This document shows, in pieces, positions 8,400-17,105 of a DNA stretch of 64,000 bases. Positions within the stretch are counted from its first letter, which is position 1; each line of letters begins with the position of its first letter. The position numbers and the translations under genes are program-made. The DNA comes from an uncultured Clostridia bacterium (lineage in GTDB: Bacteria > Bacillota > Clostridia > Lachnospirales > Anaerotignaceae), in contig CABSIK010000007.1 of NCBI GenBank assembly GCA_902477755.1, forward strand, positions 62,001-126,000. Reading direction: 5' to 3'. Below the pieces are notes generated by a model. That model saw only the letters and a list, made by a program, of their open reading frames with translations, did not search any database and had not been told where the DNA came from.

Positions 8400-9200
8400 T
8401 TATCGTATCCAATATAACCAGATACCGAATATCATCACTGCCACAAACAGTATCATACCGACTTTGGCATCTCGTCGTTCCACGCGTCTGGCACGTTTCA
8501 GCCATTCCGGATGTCCGATGTCCGTCACATAAATGCCGCCGAACAGCCCCGTTTCCGTTTGCAGGCGGAGCTTCGTTTCCTTCCGCAGCATGAGATAAGA
8601 CCGACGGGTCAGCCGGAAGTGATAAGTGACACCGTTTTGGATGCCTTCCAAAAAGTATCCCTGATTCAGCCCTTTTTCCGTGCCCTGTTCATTGGCAATG
8701 AAGCAGCGGCAGGAAAGCAGCTTCAATTCCTGCCGTTTTCGCCGCAGACGGTCAATGGCAGTATAGACCATACGGGTGTAGATCACATTGAGCCAAAGCA
8801 GGGGCAGTGTGCTGAGCCCCATGCGCCAGATGGGCAGTTTCTGACTGCCCCATCCTTGGAGATTCAGCAGATATCCCTGTATCTGGGCTTGGGCAACGGA
8901 GTAAAAAAACAACACAAATACACCGCAGTACAAAATCCCAAACAGTATATTATGTTTTTTCCGCTGGCGAATGTTCCACATCTTTACATCCACCATGCCC
9001 AATCGGCAAATGAGGAACATGACGAAGCAAATCAGTACCATAAGCCCGTTGATCTGCATACCCGGTTCATAGGTGATGGTTAGGGCAAGTATGGGAACAA
9101 GCCAGCCAATGAGGAGCACCCAGCCTTTCCGCGCCGTCACCGCTGCCGTGAAAATACAGCTGTATGCAGTTATGAGTGTGGCAAAACCCAGCCATTCCAT
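8400..9200 (-). CDS. polytopic membrane protein of unknown function
   Basis: A 266-residue protein I do not recognise. It has about six hydrophobic segments: three in the first 65 residues, one near 85-105, one near 130-150 and one at the extreme C-terminus (MILFVAVMIFGIWLYWI). Between the last two lies a basic cytoplasmic-type domain of roughly 90 residues rich in Arg and Lys (RLRRKRQEL, RRVERRDAK). It ends at a terminator before spoIID and is preceded by the radical SAM gene on the same strand. Confidence 0.7.
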   Translation of the reverse strand: MEWLGFATLITAYSCIFTAAVTARKGWVLLIGWLVPILALTITYEPGMQINGLMVLICFVMFLICRLGMVDVKMWNIRQRKKHNILFGILYCGVFVLFFYSVAQAQIQGYLLNLQGWGSQKLPIWRMGLSTLPLLWLNVIYTRMVYTAIDRLRRKRQELKLLSCRCFIANEQGTEKGLNQGYFLEGIQNGVTYHFRLTRRSYLMLRKETKLRLQTETGLFGGIYVTDIGHPEWLKRARRVERRDAKVGMILFVAVMIFGIWLYWIR

Positions 9201-9227
9201 TGCAAAAGACCCCTTACAACCTTACTC

Positions 9228-10103
9228 TTAAATGCCGCGGAAAATATCCGGACGGAATTTGCTTCTTCTGCGGCTTTCTTCGATCTGCGCCAGAATTTTG
9301 TCCCGTTCGCCGTTGAGGGTACCGCCCAAAGCAATATAGTTGGAAGCGTGGTTTGCACGGAACATGGTGCCTTCCGCGTCTACATTGCGGATGAACAGTT
9401 CTGTTTCGTCCAATACTTCGTGAGGGTCTAAAAGTTCCACTTCGCCTCTGTTGTACTGGTCGTAAAGCTCTGTGCCGGGCTCTACCATCAGTGTCAAAAA
9501 GCCTACATATTCCGGTTTGATGGCAGAAATCACACGGGCGCTGCCGAGAGCGTGTTCTCTCCAGCGTTTTTTGCCGCCCAGACCAGAAATAATTGTCATG
9601 GACAGAATCATGCCTGCTTCTCTGACTTTGATGCCGGCAGCAATCATTTCTTCGGAAGTAACGCCTTTTTTCACTTCTTGCAGTACGCCGTCATCGCCGC
9701 TTTCCAGACCCATGTAAACCATATCCAGACCAGCGTCTTTCAGCTGTTTCAGTTCTTCGGGAGTTTTGCCCAGAATATCCTTGGGGGCACCGTAAACGGA
9801 AATGCGTTCCACTTCGGGGAAATATTCATGACATTTGTCCAGAATATATAACAAATCCTGTGTTTTCACAATGAGGGCGTCGCCGTCTGCCAAAAAGATA
9901 CGGCGCACTTTGATATGGCTGTAATATTTTCTAGCCATTTCCAGATCTTCCGCCACTTCTTCCAAGGGACGGATACGGAATTTCTTATCCTTATACATGT
10001 TGCAGAATGTGCAGGTGTTTCTGGCACAGCCAATGGTCAGCTGGATGATCAGACTGCCAGCTTCACTGGGCGGTCTGTAAACAGTTCCTTCATATCGCAT
10101 CAA
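9228..10103 (-). CDS. radical SAM protein
   Basis: A 291-residue radical SAM enzyme. The iron-sulfur motif reads CARNTCTFC (CX4CX2C spacing) followed by NMY, and a glycine-rich SAM region follows (SGLGG). These proteins bind a 4Fe-4S cluster and cleave S-adenosylmethionine to start radical chemistry. The family resembles Elp3/HemN-like B12-independent proteins of unassigned substrate common in Clostridia. The ATG at 10103 has a modest GGAGAG ribosome site. The terminal third has no extra domain I can name. Confidence 0.85.
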   Translation of the reverse strand: MMRYEGTVYRPPSEAGSLIIQLTIGCARNTCTFCNMYKDKKFRIRPLEEVAEDLEMARKYYSHIKVRRIFLADGDALIVKTQDLLYILDKCHEYFPEVERISVYGAPKDILGKTPEELKQLKDAGLDMVYMGLESGDDGVLQEVKKGVTSEEMIAAGIKVREAGMILSMTIISGLGGKKRWREHALGSARVISAIKPEYVGFLTLMVEPGTELYDQYNRGEVELLDPHEVLDETELFIRNVDAEGTMFRANHASNYIALGGTLNGERDKILAQIEESRRRSKFRPDIFRGI

Positions 10104-10190
10104 ACATCTCTCCTATTCTGTGTTATGGTCATTCATATCATTTTATTATACAGGTAAAACGGGGATTTTATCAATACCCATTTCTTCCAT

Positions 10191-10219
10191 TTGACAAGGC
10201 GTCGATTTTTGTCTATAAT
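10191..10219 (+). promoter_or_regulatory. perfect consensus sigma-A promoter of an orphan transcript
   Basis: TTGACA at 10191-10196 and TATAAT at 10214-10219 with exactly 17 bases between. It points into the 390-base stretch ahead of the SLH gene, where no well-supported protein gene lies. Confidence 0.85.
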
Positions 10220-10224
10220 AGGGC

Positions 10225-10490
10225 ATGAACTTTTTCGTTAATACGGTTTTTGTTTCTGAAGCAGGCGGGAGGACGGCGCCTTTGCATACGGGGAGGCAGC
10301 ATCTGCGGCTGTTTTTTTGTGTGCATTTTGCCGAAATCCTCACTGATTTGGAATCCGTCTGCTTGTGCAGAAGCTGCTTTTGCGGCACCCCCATTCCTTC
10401 TGTATAAAAAGGCGCGGCATCAAAAACCTTATTAAGCGATTATCCTAGGATAATCGAAAGGGGAGCAGCTTCGGCTGTTCCCTTTTCCTT
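10225..10490 (+). ncRNA. candidate non-coding RNA, about 265 nt
   Basis: Transcription from the consensus promoter would begin near 10225 and end at a strong terminator (GGGAGCAGC, TTCG loop, GCTGTTCCC, T-rich tail) at about 10458-10495. The only reading frame of note (10225-10407) would start at the first transcribed base with no ribosome site, so a non-coding product is favoured. Internal pairing is visible, for example TGCATAC with GTGTGCA, and a perfect 20-bp palindrome at 10437-10456. I looked for the SRP RNA, tmRNA and RNase P hallmarks and did not find them; 6S RNA cannot be excluded. Confidence 0.55.
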
Positions 10491-10495
10491 TTTCC
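10458..10495 (+). terminator. intrinsic terminator of the orphan transcript
   Basis: A nine-pair stem GGGAGCAGC/GCTGTTCCC closed by a TTCG tetraloop, followed by TTTTCCTTTTT. Confidence 0.85.
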
Positions 10496-10519
10496 TGATT
10501 TTTTTCAGAGGAAACACAT

Positions 10520-10563
10520 AAGAAAGCCGAAATCCTTTCCATAACAAGGACTTCGGCTTTCTT
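10520..10563 (-). terminator. hairpin terminator after the SLH gene
   Basis: An 18-base arm AAGAAAGCCGAAATCCTT pairs almost perfectly with AAGGACTTCGGCTTTCTT. It faces both ways but best fits the minus-strand SLH gene. The flank CTATGAAGCAGCCC links it to repeat family A. Confidence 0.7.
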
Positions 10564-10612
10564 TATGTTCCTATGAAGCAGCCCAAAAGATAGCGCTTCT
10601 TTTCATTTCGTC

Positions 10613-13267
10613 TTAGAATTCTTCTACCAGACCATCGCTGTCAAATTCCAGTGTGACTGTCTTGCCTTCTTTCTTTTCAAAATCTTTTTCGCTGCTCAAA
10701 CCACAGTTATCCAGCAATGTGCTCTTAGAAACAGTGTTGAATACCCAAGATCTCACATCTGTTTTGATGGTAACGCTGCCGCTGCTGTATTCCACAAATT
10801 CGCCTTTTGCAGATTCTACTGTGGCACTGATGCGTTCCACTTTGTCGCTGTCGCTGATGGTAGCTTCCACATAAACTTCGATGTCATCATCATTCAGCAT
10901 TCTTTCAAACATATCCTTTGTGCTGTATGTGAAGCTGCTGCTGGTGATATATGTCTTAGAATCCCAGCTGTAGGATTTACCATCAATCTTGATTTTGGCA
11001 CCATTTAAAGATGCGGTGCCTTTCACCCGTTTGGTGCCGCTGTTGTAGGTGCTGTCGGTTACGTAAATATCAGAAATTTCCCCATCATTGTTGAATTTCA
11101 GTTCTACGGAAGAACCACGGTAGCCTGTTGTTTCCAGATCTTCCGCATCGTAATCGTCACTGTCTGTCTTAGGATTGCTTACGGTGATCAGCTTGAACTG
11201 AGAGCCGTCAGAAGTTTCCAATGTGAATTCTTTATCCTTCTTGTTGTATTCTACCAGTTTACCTTCTGCCGCTGTCAGTCTTGCTTCAATTTCTGTGATC
11301 TTGTTGTCGCCGTCTGCTTTGATTTCCGCATACAGTGTTACATCGTCACAGTTTGCCATACGATTCAGCACAGTCAGGGATTGTGTCTGCGCACCGCCGA
11401 TTTCCAATTTATATTTGACATTGCCATCTTTATCTTCTTCATTGTACTTATTCTGCAAAGTATATTCTGTGGAAGAAGTCTTGAATTTCAGCTTGCCGTC
11501 TTTAATATATTCTACAGTACCTTTGCGTTCAGAAGATTCCGCTTCGCCAAAGGCTTTTTCTTTTTCATCTTCTTTTGCCAGATATACACTGCTTACCTTT
11601 TTACCATCCCGGAAACCAATTCTTGCGTAAACATCCTGAGTGGAATTATCATAGAATTCTTCTGCGTCATCAAAATCCACTTCTTCAAAGCGTTTTGAAG
11701 ATACATTCCATGTGTAGAACGCTACATTACTCTTGGAACCAAAGCTATATTCCACAGATTCGCCGCCTTCCATGACGCGGATATAATCATCTGTGATACC
11801 TTTCACGCGGTATGTTGCGTTAACGGTGCTGGTATCCTGGAATTTATCTTCTGCCATGATGATTTTTGTCGCCTTACCGTCTTTGTTAACGGTAATTTTG
11901 ATGTATGTGGTACCGCTGTCTGCCAGTTTTTCCAGATCATCCACATCGGATTTCTTATCGCCAATGTAGAATTCGCAGCCGGAAGCAAATTTCGCGTCCT
12001 TATTGGCATTGCTGCCGGACATTTTGTAGGATACAGAAGAAGAACTGAAGTCTGTAACTTCCCCTGTATGGGTATATTCATCCATGATGGTCACATACAT
12101 AGCAGTTACGTATACAACATCCTGACGTGTACCGTTTACCTTTTCATTTTCTGTTGTAGTCATCAGACCAGCATAAGCATATTTGTCAGAATTGTCATCG
12201 ATGGCAGTCTGCACATCTTTTTTAGTTACTTTTTTGCCATCCAGATAATATGTACAGCTGCTGTCCAGTTTATATTTGGATGTTTCACCTGTATTTTCGC
12301 TTTCGAAGTTCACTTCGCTGTCCTTCAGGGAATAGATGTAACCGGTCACATCATATTTTGCCTGCGCGGATGTTTCTTCGTCCAGCAGATAAATCTTTGT
12401 GATCACCAGACCATCGAATACCAGACTGACTTTGTCACCTTTGGACAGGCTGCTGATGGGCATTTCTCTGCTGCCATCCTTGTTGTAAATGCTGATGTTA
12501 TTATCGGAAAGGCTCAGTTTATGACGTTCGCCGTTGTCCATTTTTACGTCGATGTCGTAATAATCGCCGTCATGGCTGACGATTTCTGTGATTTCACCTG
12601 TATTTGCCAATTCATTTGTCAGCAGGTCATAGGTTTTGTTCATCATGACTGCCAATTCCGCACGGGTGATGTTCGCTGTAGGGTTAAAGTTGCCGTTGTC
12701 ATCACCAGTCAGGATGCCCAGACGGCTCAGCAGATCCACATAAGGCATTGCTTCATCGGAAATACGCCAAGAATCGTTGAAGTTGACGCCGGTACCAGCG
12801 TAAATATCATATTTTTCAGACAATGCACGACCAAACATCACAGCCACATCCTGACGGGTTGCAGGATTGGAAACACCATTTGTGGTGAACTTAGGCAAAT
12901 CAGCCGCCATGAGAATCTGGGCAGACAGACCATAAGCCACTGTGGACTGGCTCCATGTGGGAATCTTATAAACATTCAGCACAGACTGATACATGGACAA
13001 AGAATTTGCAGCACTTGTCTTCAGGTTGCCTGTTTTGCTCATGAGGTTGTAGATCATGACCATCGCTTCGCTGTAAGTCACATTGTTTTTGGCACGGAAA
13101 GTACCGTCTTCATAGCCATTGATAAGGCCTTTGTCAGATACTGCCTGGATGGTGGAAGATGCCCAGGACACTTCGTTAATATCGGTAAATGTGGCAGCGG
13201 ATACTGTCACAGGCAGACTGCCTGCCACCAGAACAGCAGCCAGCGCCATTGCCATTTTGCGTTTCAT
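10613..13267 (-). CDS. large SLH-domain surface protein
   Basis: An 884-residue secreted protein. A signal peptide (about 1-24, ending PVTVSA) is followed by three S-layer homology modules (about 26-75, 85-150 and 158-215; the third carries LGILTGDDNGNFNPTANITRAE). These bind cell-wall polysaccharide and anchor the protein. The remaining 650 residues are acidic, beta-rich and repetitive in style, and match no enzyme I know; a structural S-layer role is likely. The start is ATG 13267 behind AAAGGAGG, not the upstream frame to 13420. It is a single gene on the minus strand. Confidence 0.88.
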   Translation of the reverse strand: MKRKMAMALAAVLVAGSLPVTVSAATFTDINEVSWASSTIQAVSDKGLINGYEDGTFRAKNNVTYSEAMVMIYNLMSKTGNLKTSAANSLSMYQSVLNVYKIPTWSQSTVAYGLSAQILMAADLPKFTTNGVSNPATRQDVAVMFGRALSEKYDIYAGTGVNFNDSWRISDEAMPYVDLLSRLGILTGDDNGNFNPTANITRAELAVMMNKTYDLLTNELANTGEITEIVSHDGDYYDIDVKMDNGERHKLSLSDNNISIYNKDGSREMPISSLSKGDKVSLVFDGLVITKIYLLDEETSAQAKYDVTGYIYSLKDSEVNFESENTGETSKYKLDSSCTYYLDGKKVTKKDVQTAIDDNSDKYAYAGLMTTTENEKVNGTRQDVVYVTAMYVTIMDEYTHTGEVTDFSSSSVSYKMSGSNANKDAKFASGCEFYIGDKKSDVDDLEKLADSGTTYIKITVNKDGKATKIIMAEDKFQDTSTVNATYRVKGITDDYIRVMEGGESVEYSFGSKSNVAFYTWNVSSKRFEEVDFDDAEEFYDNSTQDVYARIGFRDGKKVSSVYLAKEDEKEKAFGEAESSERKGTVEYIKDGKLKFKTSSTEYTLQNKYNEEDKDGNVKYKLEIGGAQTQSLTVLNRMANCDDVTLYAEIKADGDNKITEIEARLTAAEGKLVEYNKKDKEFTLETSDGSQFKLITVSNPKTDSDDYDAEDLETTGYRGSSVELKFNNDGEISDIYVTDSTYNSGTKRVKGTASLNGAKIKIDGKSYSWDSKTYITSSSFTYSTKDMFERMLNDDDIEVYVEATISDSDKVERISATVESAKGEFVEYSSGSVTIKTDVRSWVFNTVSKSTLLDNCGLSSEKDFEKKEGKTVTLEFDSDGLVEEF

Positions 13268-13428
13268 GTTGTATGTACCTCCTTTGGGATTGTATATTTT
13301 GTCAAAATCATGGTACTCCAATGGTATCTTATGGTTTAGTTTACCATATTTCCCTTGGATTGCATAGACCTGCTTCTTTAAGATTTCTTTGCAATTTCTG
13401 GAAAAGCTCTCTTGTATCATACGAAAAA

Positions 13429-13695
13429 GGGGACGGAAAGTTCCCCCTTCAGACTGGCAAAAAACCAGATTTTACACTTTTGTAGAACCACGGAAGGGCT
13501 TGGGAAACGAAGCGTGTCCCAAATGCAATCCGCAGTCGGAATTGACTTCCGACGAGGAAAACAGCACGTTCCAAGGCATTTTTATGCCGATGGAATGTGC
13601 TGTTTATACCTACAGTAACCTCGTCAAAATCCTGATTTTGACGAAGGGTGTCGACTTTTTCGACACCCTAAAAAGGGGACGGAAAGTTCCCCCTT
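13429..13695. repeat. repeat family B, copy 1
   Basis: A structured repeat filling most of the gap between the SLH gene and the lipoprotein gene. It is bounded by direct repeats beginning GGGGACGGAAAGTTCC at 13429 and 13675. Inside are paired segments: TTGGG/CCCAA, CCGCAGTCGG with CTTCCGACG, CAGCACGTTCC with GGAATGTGCTG, CGTCAAAATC with GATTTTGACG and AGGGTGTCGA with TCGACACCCT. The same order of hairpins occurs at 32.5, 39.3, 41.2 and 49.7 kb with different but still complementary arms. Confidence 0.8.
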
Positions 13696-13697
13696 TC

Positions 13698-14042
13698 TCA
13701 TGTCCCCTCTGCCGTTTCCTCCATGCGCTCTACGATAGCTTCGTTTGCCGTCACAGAAACCATCTGCAAATTTTGATCCACGCCTCTGGCTGCCCGCTCC
13801 GCCTCCCGTATAAGCCGCCCCAAAGCTGTACCTGTTTCTTCTGTCCGCAGACCAATGATAGCCGTATGCCCTGCCACCACCACGGCGCTGTCTGTAATAC
13901 CGGAAACCTCCGCAAGGGCTTTTTGTATCTCCTGCGCCCGTTCCTTAGGGCTTTGGGTCACTGCCGAAAGGCTTGCAGCTGCCTGCTGTCCCGCACAGCC
14001 GCAAAGAAGGAAACAAAGCAGAAAAACAACATATTTTTTCAA
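13698..14042 (-). CDS. YhcN/YlaJ-type sporulation lipoprotein
   Basis: A 114-residue lipoprotein: the lipobox LLCGC places the modified cysteine near residue 15. The rest resembles the YhcN/YlaJ domain, with ALAEVSGITDSAVVVAGHTAIIGL as the conserved strand-turn-strand (shown here in part) and VSVTANEAIVERM near the end. Members coat the forespore or spore membrane; biochemical function is unknown. It has its own start with no same-strand partner close by. Confidence 0.8.
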   Translation of the reverse strand: MKKYVVFLLCFLLCGCAGQQAAASLSAVTQSPKERAQEIQKALAEVSGITDSAVVVAGHTAIIGLRTEETGTALGRLIREAERAARGVDQNLQMVSVTANEAIVERMEETAEGT

Positions 14043-14194
14043 AATTCCACCCCCATTTCTCTTTTATGATGCCCGAAAAAAATTCTTTCTCACCATGGAA
14101 AATCCGGTGTTTTTTTCCGCAAAAAAACTGTATACCGCCGCGCTTTTGTGCTACAATAAAGAAAAAGCCGAAACATCCGCAAGGAGGGATTTTT

Positions 14195-14365
14195 ATGGAA
14201 AGAGAACACAGAAGACATTATCGTGTAGCCATGCGTCAGCTGGAAGAAACACCGGCAGAAGGCATGTATGTGACCAGAGAAGAAGCCAGAGGCTATGCCA
14301 TCCTCACAGGCGCTCTTGGTGCCCTGCTGTTTCTGATGATCCTGTTCAAAGGCAGAAAAAAATGA
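14195..14365 (+). CDS. small single-pass membrane protein, 56 residues
   Basis: A short gene with a strong AAGGAGG ribosome site seven bases before ATG 14195 and a terminator straight after its TGA. The first 30 residues are charged (MEREHRRHYRVAMRQLEET), then one hydrophobic helix (YAILTGALGALLFLMILF) and a basic tail KGRKK. I do not recognise a family. The clean regulatory frame on both sides is the evidence that it is real. Confidence 0.7.
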   Translation: MEREHRRHYRVAMRQLEETPAEGMYVTREEARGYAILTGALGALLFLMILFKGRKK

Positions 14366-14367
14366 AC

Positions 14368-14402
14368 CCCATGCCCTTTTGACTCTGTCAAAGGGGCTTT
14401 TT
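14368..14402 (+). terminator. intrinsic terminator after the 56-residue protein
   Basis: GCCCTTTTGAC pairs with GTCAAAGGGGC, followed by six T. Confidence 0.85.
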
Positions 14403-14497
14403 TCCGCCCAAAGCAAGGTATTCCTTGCCATTTTCACCGCTTTTGGCTATAATGTTTAACAGTGAACACGCAAACCGTTTGGAAAGGAAGAAATGAA

Positions 14498-15595
14498 ATG
14501 AAACTGGGTATTGTAGGTCTGCCCAACGTGGGCAAAAGCACCTTATTCAACTCTATGACTCTGGGGAAGGCGGAAGCGGCAAACTATCCCTTCTGTACCA
14601 TCGACCCCAACGTGGGCATCGTAACTGTGCCCGACGAAAGACTGACAAAACTGACAGAAATGTATAACTCCGCAAAAACCACACCTGCGGTCATCGAATT
14701 CGTTGACATTGCCGGTCTGGTGCGCGGCGCCAGCAAAGGCGAAGGTCTGGGCAATAAATTCCTGTCTCATATCCGTGAAGTAGACGCCATCGTACACGTG
14801 GTACGCTGCTTTGAAGACGGCAATGTGGTACATGTGGACGGCTCCATCGACCCCATCCGCGACATCGAAACCATCAATCTGGAACTGGTATTCTCCGATT
14901 TGGAAATTCTGGAACGCCGTATTGCAAAAACAGGCAAAATGGCAAAAGCGGACAAGTCCCTCCAGAAAGAAATGGATGTGCTCCAGAAACTGAAAGAAGC
15001 CCTGGAACAGGGCATTTCCGCTCGTGCGGTGGAATTTGACACACCAGAAGAAAAAGCTTTCGTGGACAGTCTGACACTGCTGACCGCAAAACCTGTGCTC
15101 TATGCCGCAAACGTAGCCGAAGATGATCTGGCTGACGATGGCGCAAGCAATGAATTTGTAGGTCGTGTCAGAGAATACGCAGCCAAAGAAGGCAGTGAAG
15201 TATTCGTATTATGCGCAAAAATCGAAGAAGAAATCTCCGATCTGGACGAAGCAGACAAAAAAGAATTTCTGGCAGATCTGGGCGTAGACGGCAGCGGTCT
15301 GGATCGTTTGATCGCAGCCAGCTACAAACTGCTGGGGCTCATCAGCTACCTGACAGCAGGCCCTCAGGAAAGCCGTGCATGGACTATCACAAAGGGCACC
15401 AAAGCACCTCAGGCTGCTGGTAAAATCCATAGCGACTTTGAACGTGGCTTCATCCGTGCGGAAGTTGTTGCTTATGACGACCTCATGCGTCTGGGCTCTT
15501 ACAATGCCGCAAAAGAACAGGGTCTGGTTCGCTCCGAAGGGAAAGAATATGTTGTCAAAGACGGCGACGTGGTTCTGTTCCGCTTCAATGTGTGA
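14498..15595 (+). CDS. ychF: redox-regulated ATPase YchF (Obg-family)
   Basis: A 365-residue P-loop protein of the Obg family that prefers ATP and associates with ribosomes. The P-loop is GLPNVGKSTLFN at residues 7-18, followed by the switch DIAGLVRGASKGEGLGNKFL and a C-terminal TGS domain (about 280-365). ATG 14498 gives the usual family length; the frame could extend to 14462 but GGAAAGGAAG sits correctly for 14498. It is a single-gene unit with its own terminator. Confidence 0.96.
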   Translation: MKLGIVGLPNVGKSTLFNSMTLGKAEAANYPFCTIDPNVGIVTVPDERLTKLTEMYNSAKTTPAVIEFVDIAGLVRGASKGEGLGNKFLSHIREVDAIVHVVRCFEDGNVVHVDGSIDPIRDIETINLELVFSDLEILERRIAKTGKMAKADKSLQKEMDVLQKLKEALEQGISARAVEFDTPEEKAFVDSLTLLTAKPVLYAANVAEDDLADDGASNEFVGRVREYAAKEGSEVFVLCAKIEEEISDLDEADKKEFLADLGVDGSGLDRLIAASYKLLGLISYLTAGPQESRAWTITKGTKAPQAAGKIHSDFERGFIRAEVVAYDDLMRLGSYNAAKEQGLVRSEGKEYVVKDGDVVLFRFNV

Positions 15596-15616
15596 TTTGA
15601 TTTTTTAGAATGTAAG

Positions 15617-15650
15617 AAAGGCGTATTTCTTTTAGAAATACGCCTTTTTG
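15617..15650 (+). terminator. intrinsic terminator after ychF
   Basis: AAAGGCGTATTTCT pairs with AGAAATACGCCTTT, followed by T residues. Confidence 0.9.
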
Positions 15651-15750
15651 TGTTGTGATTGTTCCTTGCAGAGTATGACCTTTTTTGTTAAACTGTATTT
15701 GAGGATTGTCGTTTGGCGGTTTGTCACTCTCTGTCAAAGGGGGTGGTGCT

Positions 15751-15831
15751 ATGTATGTTACATATACTGATTTATTTCAGTTTGGTATACTCATCGTAGC
15801 TATCATTTCCCTGTTTCTTCACAGGGATTAA
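15751..15831 (+). CDS. type I toxin, holin-like small membrane peptide (copy 1)
   Basis: A 26-residue peptide, MYVTYTDLFQFGILIVAIIS plus LFLHRD, with one membrane helix. It fits the holin-like toxin group (MVTYxELFQF pattern) of Firmicutes type I toxin-antitoxin systems. AGGGGGTGG lies upstream of ATG 15751. An opposing RNA with its own promoter overlaps the 3' end, as in txpA/ratA and bsrG/SR4. A near twin with the same layout lies at 55478 inside the mobile element. Confidence 0.75.
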   Translation: MYVTYTDLFQFGILIVAIISLFLHRD

Positions 15832-15918
15832 AAAACTGACCGCCTAACCTGCAAGTTAGACGGTCGAAACCTAACTATTAGGACAGACCGCCTTTGGGAA
15901 GCGACAATCCTTTTTCTT
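15829..15918 (-). ncRNA. probable antisense antitoxin RNA (copy 1)
   Basis: On the minus strand, TTGCGG and TAAAAT (15948-15953 and 15925-15930) are 17 bases apart. A transcript starting near 15918 would end at a hairpin (GACCGTCTAAC pairing with GGTTAGGCGGTC) followed by TTTTTT at about 15829. It covers the 3' end of the toxin message and contains a segment complementary to GGCGGTTTGTC upstream of the toxin. Confidence 0.65.
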
Positions 15919-15965
15919 ATGGTTATTTTATCACGATTTTATTCTTTCCGCAAGATTTCTTTTCC

Positions 15966-17105
15966 TTACAGTCCCGGCACCCGCAGCTGGTAATCTGTCA
16001 CATAGATTCCTTCCACATCTTCATGTTCCAGCATTTCTCTCATTTCCGCCGGTGTGCCATAATACAGGAATCCATAAGTTTTTACACCATTTTCCGTTAC
16101 ATATTCCTGCACCATCTGACAAGTGCTGCCGTGGTTGTTAGCCTGATTTAACCGTGCATAAAAATCCTGATGGTCAATACTGTATTGAAGCAGAGCAAGG
16201 AAATGTTTCTCCCATGCCTCTGCCAGCGGCACATCCTCATGCATGGATAATTCATAAAATGGATAGGCTTCATCCACGTTATTGAAAACATATCCACTGT
16301 CACTGGCATCAAACCCCATCAATGGAAAAAGCTGCTGATCCTCTGGCGAAATTCGTACACCGACCCAGCCCAGATATCCTTCCTGCTGTGCTGCAAAGTT
16401 TTCCAGTTCTTCCATACTCCAGTCTTTCCCCAAAGAAACATAGGCTTCCATAAGCATATATTCCGGCAAGTCTGCCAATGCTATTTTTGCTTCCTCTGAA
16501 GGCGTAATGACACTGTGTTCTCCATCCACATCCACAAAAGGCATGGTTCCTCTGGAAAAAACATTCATACTGCTATACTTGTATGCATTGTGATTGAGTT
16601 CAATTTTCCCTCTGGTGACAGTGCCATTCAGCCATGTGTATTCCCCCGTAAACCAATCTCGCTGCTGCACCTGCAAGTCATATTTTCCCCATCCCTGTTC
16701 CGTAGAAAGGACAGATTCCACCTGCACTTCCGGCATGATCAATTCTGTCAAAACCGCCATGTGGCAATCAATATCATAAGCAAATTCCTGCATGCTCCGC
16801 TCCGTGGGGTCATACCAAATGACCTTACTGATGGCAGGCTGGAACGCCGTCAGCGCCCCCATGACCACGCAGGCAATGACCACGGCAATGGCAATGATCC
16901 GCCGTCCCCGTTTTTTCATGGAGTGGTGGATTTTTTGCAGTTCCTCCTGCTGGTCAGCCAAATCTTCCCCCTCCATGTCCACATCCTGTTCCAGCAAATA
17001 TTCCGTCAGGGCATTGTATTTTTCCAGCTCCGCTTCCACCTGTTTTCTCTCCTCCGGCGTAGCGGTCTGGTTTTTGTATTTCTCCAAAAGTTCCCGAAAT
17101 GTCAT
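15966..17105 (-). CDS. transmembrane anti-sigma factor
   Basis: A 379-residue partner of the preceding ECF sigma factor. The first 66 residues form a cytoplasmic, helix-rich sigma-binding segment (MTFRELLEKYKNQTATPEER). One membrane helix follows (about 68-88, IIAIAVVIACVVMGALTAF), then an extracytoplasmic domain of about 290 residues resembling the sigma-regulator C-terminal domain seen in Firmicutes. Its ATG overlaps the sigma gene stop by four bases. The model is that an envelope signal releases the sigma factor. The signal cannot be read from sequence. Confidence 0.85.
   Translation of the reverse strand: MTFRELLEKYKNQTATPEERKQVEAELEKYNALTEYLLEQDVDMEGEDLADQQEELQKIHHSMKKRGRRIIAIAVVIACVVMGALTAFQPAISKVIWYDPTERSMQEFAYDIDCHMAVLTELIMPEVQVESVLSTEQGWGKYDLQVQQRDWFTGEYTWLNGTVTRGKIELNHNAYKYSSMNVFSRGTMPFVDVDGEHSVITPSEEAKIALADLPEYMLMEAYVSLGKDWSMEELENFAAQQEGYLGWVGVRISPEDQQLFPLMGFDASDSGYVFNNVDEAYPFYELSMHEDVPLAEAWEKHFLALLQYSIDHQDFYARLNQANNHGSTCQMVQEYVTENGVKTYGFLYYGTPAEMREMLEHEDVEGIYVTDYQLRVPGL

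Noticed and set aside
10225..10407. Small protein gene in the orphan transcript
   Set aside because: It would begin at the first transcribed base without a ribosome site and matches no family; a non-coding RNA is the simpler reading.
10225..10490. SRP RNA, tmRNA or RNase P RNA
   Set aside because: The GGAAGG-AGCAGC apical motif, the tRNA-like ends and the RNase P core boxes were looked for and are absent.
12068..13339. Plus-strand frame of 423 codons opposite the SLH gene
   Set aside because: Shadow of the SLH coding sequence; no ribosome site and a composition unlike real proteins.
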